From assembly GCA_900316795.1 (NCBI GenBank), contig ONEF01000012.1, positions 1 to 64,000 of the forward strand: a stretch of DNA of 64,000 nucleotides, read 5' to 3'. The number at the start of each line of letters is the position of its first letter. Within the stretch, counting starts at the first letter, position 1. The stretch comes from an uncultured Bacteroidales bacterium (lineage in GTDB: Bacteria > Bacteroidota > Bacteroidia > Bacteroidales > UBA932). This document shows positions 59,560-64,000 of the stretch, one piece after another. The position numbers were made by a program, and so were the translations under genes. The notes beneath the pieces were generated by a model, which was given only the letters and a program-made list of their open reading frames with translations, was not told where the DNA came from and did not search any database.

Positions 59560-62500
59560 GTGCAATTAGCAATATAGATATAATTAAGCCGGACGGAACC
59601 CTTGCTATAACTACTACTATAGCAGATAGCAGCCAAAGGGTGCGTAACATTATGGCGGAGAACTATGTTCAGATTGACTTTGTTTCTCCAAGTTATGTGG
59701 ACATACCTGTAGGCTCAAGGATAACCTATGAAGGCTATAAGTTCATTAAGACAAGGAGGCAGGTTCCTACTTACAATGGAGTGTGGGAATACTCCGAGCA
59801 ATTTGACGATGCAGATGGTTTTCTCCGTACAAGGAGGATGAAATACTATGGGCAGGATTTCCAAGAAATGGGATTTGCCTTGACAGCCAACTTGAGAGAC
59901 TTTGCAGGGCTTCTTGTAAGCAATATCAACACAGAGAGGACAGGCGCAACCTATGTGCAGGATTGGCAGATTGGCGAGATAGATGCTGCTTTGGAAGACA
60001 GCCTCAAGACCATTTCATTTAGCGGAGACACCCTGTTTGATGCCTGTACAGCTATAGCACAGGAATTTGAAACAGAGTGGTACATTACCAAGCGGTATGT
60101 GCCTACCGGTGCTGGATATGAGATAATTTACCTTAATTTCAGAAAAAAAGAAGACGAAACTGACATTCCGTTTGAGGTTGGTAGCGGAAAAATCCTCAAT
60201 GCAATGAATCCTCAAAGGGGAGACGATACCGAATACGGCTCTCGCTTCTTTGTTTTCGGTGGCACAAGAAACCTTACAGAAGATTATAAGGAAGTCCCTG
60301 CAGGAAGCTCTGTTCCAAATCTTTATGAGAACAGATTGCATTTGCCAAACAATCAAGCCTACATTGATGCAAGAAATGGTCAGATTGTAAACAATCTTGC
60401 TCATAACGAGGTGCTTGAGCAATATGTTACCTTTGATGATATCTACCCGAAAAACAGGGATACGATAACTGGTGTGGACTCTCAGATAGTTACTGACCAA
60501 GATAGCAACCAGTACCGCCAGTACACTATACAGGCTGATGATTGTCCATTTGCAGGAAAGGGCGATATCATAGATACTTTAGGAATCAAGTTTGAAACAG
60601 GAGAACTCGCAGGACAGGAATTTGAAGCCAGACTTGAAACGGAAGATCTGCCTTGGAACAAGAGGCTTATCATTGTTGCCAAGAATCTTGGAACAGATGG
60701 TCAGGTGCTTTATGTTCCAAATGAGCAAATCAAGCCAAGTGTAGGCGATGTATTTGTTCTCACAGGTGTAAAACTGCCCTCAAGCAAGGTTGCGGATGCA
60801 GAACAGGAATTGCTTGCCAAAGCAGAAGACTATGCCAAACAGCATTCAACAGACACCGATGTTTATGAGTGTATCAGCAATCAAGTCTATTGTTATGATA
60901 ATCCAGCCACGCAGGGTTACGATATAGGAACAAGGGTAAAACTTGTTAATGCAAATCTTTTCGGCTCAAGTGGAAGAAGCAGTAGGATACAAGGTGTTGT
61001 ATTCTCGCTTACGAAACCTTACGAAATAACTTGGGAGGTTGGAGACAATACCAAGTACAGCCGTTTCGGTAGTGTAAACACCACACTTGATGAGGTAGTT
61101 TATAGCCAGAGATTGGGCATAAAAGATAACTCGCTTCTTAATCTTATTGGAAGCGAAGATTACCAAAGTCCAACAGATAATAACATTTATACAGCCCTTG
61201 CTGTCTATAATCATATTTACAAGAAGCACGACCACAAAGGAAGACTGATAAGGCCAGATGTTTTTTGTATGCCTACAGGTTCTCCTGCTGAAAAAGGTTT
61301 TTCTCTTGACGATAATGAGATTGCCCTGTACGCATCTTCGCTTGGCGAATACTCTGAGACTCCCGGAGGTGGCGGAGGCGTAGCTGACATCTATGACCTT
61401 ACAGTACGGAAAAACGGTACAAGTCTTGGAACATACAATCTTGGTACTGCTGCTGCTGACATAAATATAGCGATTGGCTGGAGCGACTTGACTCCAGATT
61501 CTACGCACCGCTTCGTATCTGATGCTGAAAAGGCGGTATGGAATGCAGGTACACAGAAAACACAGGCGATACCGTATATTGTTGGTCCGACCACGGATAC
61601 AACAGCAGGTACTTGGACTGGCACTTACGAAGGCATTACAGCTCTTACAGAAGGTCTTACGATTGTTTATGTGCCGCATATCGCAGGTGCGACTACAACG
61701 ACCTTGAACATCAACGGACTCGGTGCTAAGACTTGCTACTGGACCGGCACATCTAAGATGACCACGCAATACCCTGTTGGCACTCCGATTCTCTTGACAT
61801 ATCATAACAACGGATGGAGAAGAGCCGATGCCAATACTACCTACTCTGCAGGCACGAAAGCCCTGTTTGATGCAGGAACGAACACATCTAACAGGGTGTG
61901 GTCTGCATCTGTCTTAGCTTCTGCTGTTGCTCCTAAAGAACACGAACACAACTGGTCTGACATCAACAATGCTCCTGCTTTCATTACCGCAGATGCGTTA
62001 AATGGTTATGCTACGGAGCAGTATGTAGATGAGGAAATAACTGCCTTGAATCTTGGAACTGCAAGCCAAAAAGACTTTACGACCAGTGTTGCACAAAATG
62101 GCACAGGCTTGCCAACGAGTGGTGCTGTTTATTCAGCAATAGCAGCAGCAGTAACGAGTGCCTTGCATTATAGGGGCATATCTACAACTGAACTTACAGA
62201 TGGCGGAACACAGACAGCAGTTATAGGAGGCGAAAGCCTTGTGGCACAAGCTGGCGATGTTGTTATCTACAATGGTCTTGAGTTCCTTTGGGAAAAGAAC
62301 GGAACTGATACCTATGTATGGAACAAACTTGGAGACGATGCTTCCTATGCTCTCAAGACTGTTCAAGTAATAGCCGGTACTGGTCTTACTGGAGGAGGAA
62401 ATTTGGCCGCCAATGTCACGATTTCATTAAGTCAGGCAACGATTACCTCTTTGGGCAAGGCAGATACGGCTTTGCAAAGTTCATCACTTGACGGTTATGT

Positions 62501-64000
62501 GAACGAGATTTCACAAGGCTCTGGAAACTATGTCACAGGCATTACCAAGTCCGGAAAGAAACTCACGATAACAAGGGCAACACTCCCAACCACTATTGCG
62601 TGGACTAATGTTACAGGCAGACCTACAGCCTTGTCAGATTTTACAAATGACATTATTTCGGATTGGGCTTTAGCAACCTCTAAGCCTACTTATTCCCTCT
62701 CTGAAATAACAGGAGCTGACGATCTGAAGGCTATAGAGGCTCTTACAGGCACAAGCGGATTGCTCAAGAAAACTGCTGCAAACACTTGGACGCTTGACAC
62801 GACCTCATATGTTCCTGCTACAAGAAAAGTTAACGGACACGCTTTAAGTGCTGATGTAACCGTATCAAAGGGCGATGTCGGGCTTGGGAATGTAGAGAAT
62901 ACTGCATTAAGCACTTGGGCTGGAACGAGCAATATAACCACACTCGGCACGATTACGACAGGAACTTGGCACGGAACGGCAATAGCCAATAGTTACCTTG
63001 CTAATAGTAGTGTTACGATAAACAGCAAGAGCCTGTCTCTCGGAGGAAGCCTTACTCTCAAACTTTCAGACCTTACTGATGATATATTGAGTGGGCATTA
63101 TCTGCCTTTATCCGCAGGATACGGCAGCCCTCTTACAGATGCCCTCTATACTCAAAGCATTATACCGACAGCGGATATTACATATAGTATCGGCACGGAT
63201 ACAAGAAGATTTGGGCTTGGATACTTTTTCTTCCTATTATCTACTATGGGGCAGTTCTCTGGTGTAGATGCTTCTTCTTTGTTGTCTATTCCTAAAGTAG
63301 CACCAGACACAACTGACGACTTTTACGATAGTACAAAAGTCTATCTCTATGCTTCTTCTTTAGGCGAGTATAGCGAAACACCAAGCGGAGGTGGTGGTAC
63401 AGCAACCGTTTATGACTTGACATACCAGAAGAACGGTACAACCGTTTCTACAATCAACCTTGGAACGGCAGCAGGCACAATCAATGTAACGATAGGTTGG
63501 AGTGACTTGACACCAGATGCAAGTCATAGATTTGTCAGCGATACCGAGAAAACGACTTGGAATAACAAGCAAAGTGCTATTAGTGACCTTGCTACAATAA
63601 GAAGCAACGCATCTACGGCTTATACAAGAACAAATGTTCAGCAAGGCTCTGGACTTATGACTGACGGGAACGGACATCTTGAGATAGATTGGCAAGAAGT
63701 TGAAGGCGATGTTGAAGAATATCTTGGTTTAGGTTCTGCTGCATACAAAGACTACACTACATCGGTAACAAGTGGTAGTTCAAGTCTCGTAACAAGCGGG
63801 GCGGTCTATACTGCGGTAAATGGAAAGTACACCAAGCCTTCTACTGGAATACCGAAGACTGATCTGGCAAGTGCAGTGCAGACTACCTTGACGAATGCCG
63901 ATACCGCTTACGGATGGGGAAATCACGCAACGCAGGGCTATCTTAAATCGGTTGCTTTCTCTAATTTGACAAGCCACCCGACTACTTTGAGTGGCTACGG
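59556..64000 (+). CDS. large tail tip / receptor-binding fibre protein, incomplete at the right edge
   Basis: From the ATG at 59556 the frame runs open to position 64000, at least 1481 residues, with no stop in my reading. The N-terminal 450 residues resemble tail-associated (gp27-like) proteins, including GDTLFDACTAIAQEFETEWY. Two copies of a fibre module of about 75 residues start at about residues 591 and 1264 (61326-61550 and 63345-63569), with WSDLTPDxxHRFVSD shared. The end seen, with DLASAVQTTLTNADTAYGWG, is fibre-like. It probably contacts the host surface. Confidence 0.85.
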   Translation, partial: MSAISNIDIIKPDGTLAITTTIADSSQRVRNIMAENYVQIDFVSPSYVDIPVGSRITYEGYKFIKTRRQVPTYNGVWEYSEQFDDADGFLRTRRMKYYGQDFQEMGFALTANLRDFAGLLVSNINTERTGATYVQDWQIGEIDAALEDSLKTISFSGDTLFDACTAIAQEFETEWYITKRYVPTGAGYEIIYLNFRKKEDETDIPFEVGSGKILNAMNPQRGDDTEYGSRFFVFGGTRNLTEDYKEVPAGSSVPNLYENRLHLPNNQAYIDARNGQIVNNLAHNEVLEQYVTFDDIYPKNRDTITGVDSQIVTDQDSNQYRQYTIQADDCPFAGKGDIIDTLGIKFETGELAGQEFEARLETEDLPWNKRLIIVAKNLGTDGQVLYVPNEQIKPSVGDVFVLTGVKLPSSKVADAEQELLAKAEDYAKQHSTDTDVYECISNQVYCYDNPATQGYDIGTRVKLVNANLFGSSGRSSRIQGVVFSLTKPYEITWEVGDNTKYSRFGSVNTTLDEVVYSQRLGIKDNSLLNLIGSEDYQSPTDNNIYTALAVYNHIYKKHDHKGRLIRPDVFCMPTGSPAEKGFSLDDNEIALYASSLGEYSETPGGGGGVADIYDLTVRKNGTSLGTYNLGTAAADINIAIGWSDLTPDSTHRFVSDAEKAVWNAGTQKTQAIPYIVGPTTDTTAGTWTGTYEGITALTEGLTIVYVPHIAGATTTTLNINGLGAKTCYWTGTSKMTTQYPVGTPILLTYHNNGWRRADANTTYSAGTKALFDAGTNTSNRVWSASVLASAVAPKEHEHNWSDINNAPAFITADALNGYATEQYVDEEITALNLGTASQKDFTTSVAQNGTGLPTSGAVYSAIAAAVTSALHYRGISTTELTDGGTQTAVIGGESLVAQAGDVVIYNGLEFLWEKNGTDTYVWNKLGDDASYALKTVQVIAGTGLTGGGNLAANVTISLSQATITSLGKADTALQSSSLDGYVNEISQGSGNYVTGITKSGKKLTITRATLPTTIAWTNVTGRPTALSDFTNDIISDWALATSKPTYSLSEITGADDLKAIEALTGTSGLLKKTAANTWTLDTTSYVPATRKVNGHALSADVTVSKGDVGLGNVENTALSTWAGTSNITTLGTITTGTWHGTAIANSYLANSSVTINSKSLSLGGSLTLKLSDLTDDILSGHYLPLSAGYGSPLTDALYTQSIIPTADITYSIGTDTRRFGLGYFFFLLSTMGQFSGVDASSLLSIPKVAPDTTDDFYDSTKVYLYASSLGEYSETPSGGGGTATVYDLTYQKNGTTVSTINLGTAAGTINVTIGWSDLTPDASHRFVSDTEKTTWNNKQSAISDLATIRSNASTAYTRTNVQQGSGLMTDGNGHLEIDWQEVEGDVEEYLGLGSAAYKDYTTSVTSGSSSLVTSGAVYTAVNGKYTKPSTGIPKTDLASAVQTTLTNADTAYGWGNHATQGYLKSVAFSNLTSHPTTLSGY
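61326..61550 (+). repeat. tail-fibre module, copy 1
   Basis: The encoded segment starts LYASSLGEYSETP, continues over a Gly-rich linker and ends FVSDAEKAVWNAG. It is the same length and frame as copy 2 at 63345-63569. Confidence 0.85.
63345..63569 (+). repeat. tail-fibre module, copy 2
   Basis: It starts LYASSLGEYSETP and ends FVSDTEKTTWNNK. About two thirds of the residues match copy 1 by eye. Such duplications arise by recombination and could change host range. Confidence 0.85.

Larger units (their letters stand above)
24242..64000. mobile_element. tailed-phage prophage, left part (right end outside window)
   Basis: From the 3' end of the tRNA to the window edge all recognisable genes are phage types: repressors, recombination and replication genes, then terminase, portal, MuF, scaffold, capsid, connectors, tail chaperones, tape measure and fibre. 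The long tape measure, the separate tail-tube protein and the absence of a contractile sheath gene point to a siphovirus-like particle. No integrase, holin or endolysin is seen, so those are expected to the right. Neither attachment-site copy can be proved without the other end. Confidence 0.92.

Noticed and set aside
60966..61805. A 279-codon minus-strand frame in the tail fibre region
   Set aside because: The plus strand is open from 59556 to the window end with recognisable tail modules; the reverse frame is Cys-rich and without domain pattern, as expected of a shadow.

Overview
The window is a piece of a Bacteroidota (most likely Bacteroidales) chromosome carrying a large tailed-phage prophage. 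The host assignment rests on promoters of the TTTG-N19/20-TAnnTTTG type, weak Shine-Dalgarno signals, a TonB/MG2-type surface protein and a typical set of housekeeping genes. Genus cannot be fixed from this sequence alone.

Positions 1-24241 are host. A TonB-C-like fragment and an IS30 transposase remnant are followed by an 855-aa MG2/TonB-plug protein. Then come a HerA-like ATPase (DUF853), an acyl-CoA:carboxylate CoA-transferase, dnaK, a lipoprotein, two tandem paralogous secreted proteins, an RluA-type pseudouridine synthase and a short-chain dehydrogenase. The rest of the host part holds a lipoprotein, nadD, gmk, class II fba, a Cof-type HAD phosphatase, a TSUP permease, grpE-dnaJ, an M23 peptidase, anmK, rplS and tRNA-Arg(ACG).

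From about 24242 to the right edge lies a prophage whose left boundary is the 3' end of the tRNA. Its left control region has a minus-strand repressor operon facing a plus-strand regulator operon. The early region encodes a Rad50/SbcC-like ATPase, RecT, an MBL-fold hydrolase, an SSB-like protein, a replisome organizer, a DnaC-like loader, dUTPase, many small unknown proteins and PcfK/PcfJ homologues. The late region runs DUF488, a tRNA-like element, a three-gene predicted DNA-modification cassette, TerS, TerL, portal, MuF, scaffold, decoration protein, capsid, connectors, major tail protein, a -1 frameshifted chaperone pair, tape measure, and a tail/fibre gene that is still open at position 64000. 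No integrase, lysis genes or right attachment site are visible, so the element continues beyond the window.

The most interesting part is 39886-43902. A protein joining an amidoligase_2-like domain to a Mom-like acyltransferase domain overlaps a ParB-like gene, which overlaps a saccharopine/alanine dehydrogenase-like gene, which overlaps the small terminase gene. I infer a phage system that makes an amino-acid-like group and attaches it to DNA bases before packaging. Also notable are a dispersed TTGA-N3-TCAA element at late-region promoters, a clear A AAT TTT slippery site, a MuF protein with a C-terminal GNAT domain, and a non-canonical tRNA-like RNA.
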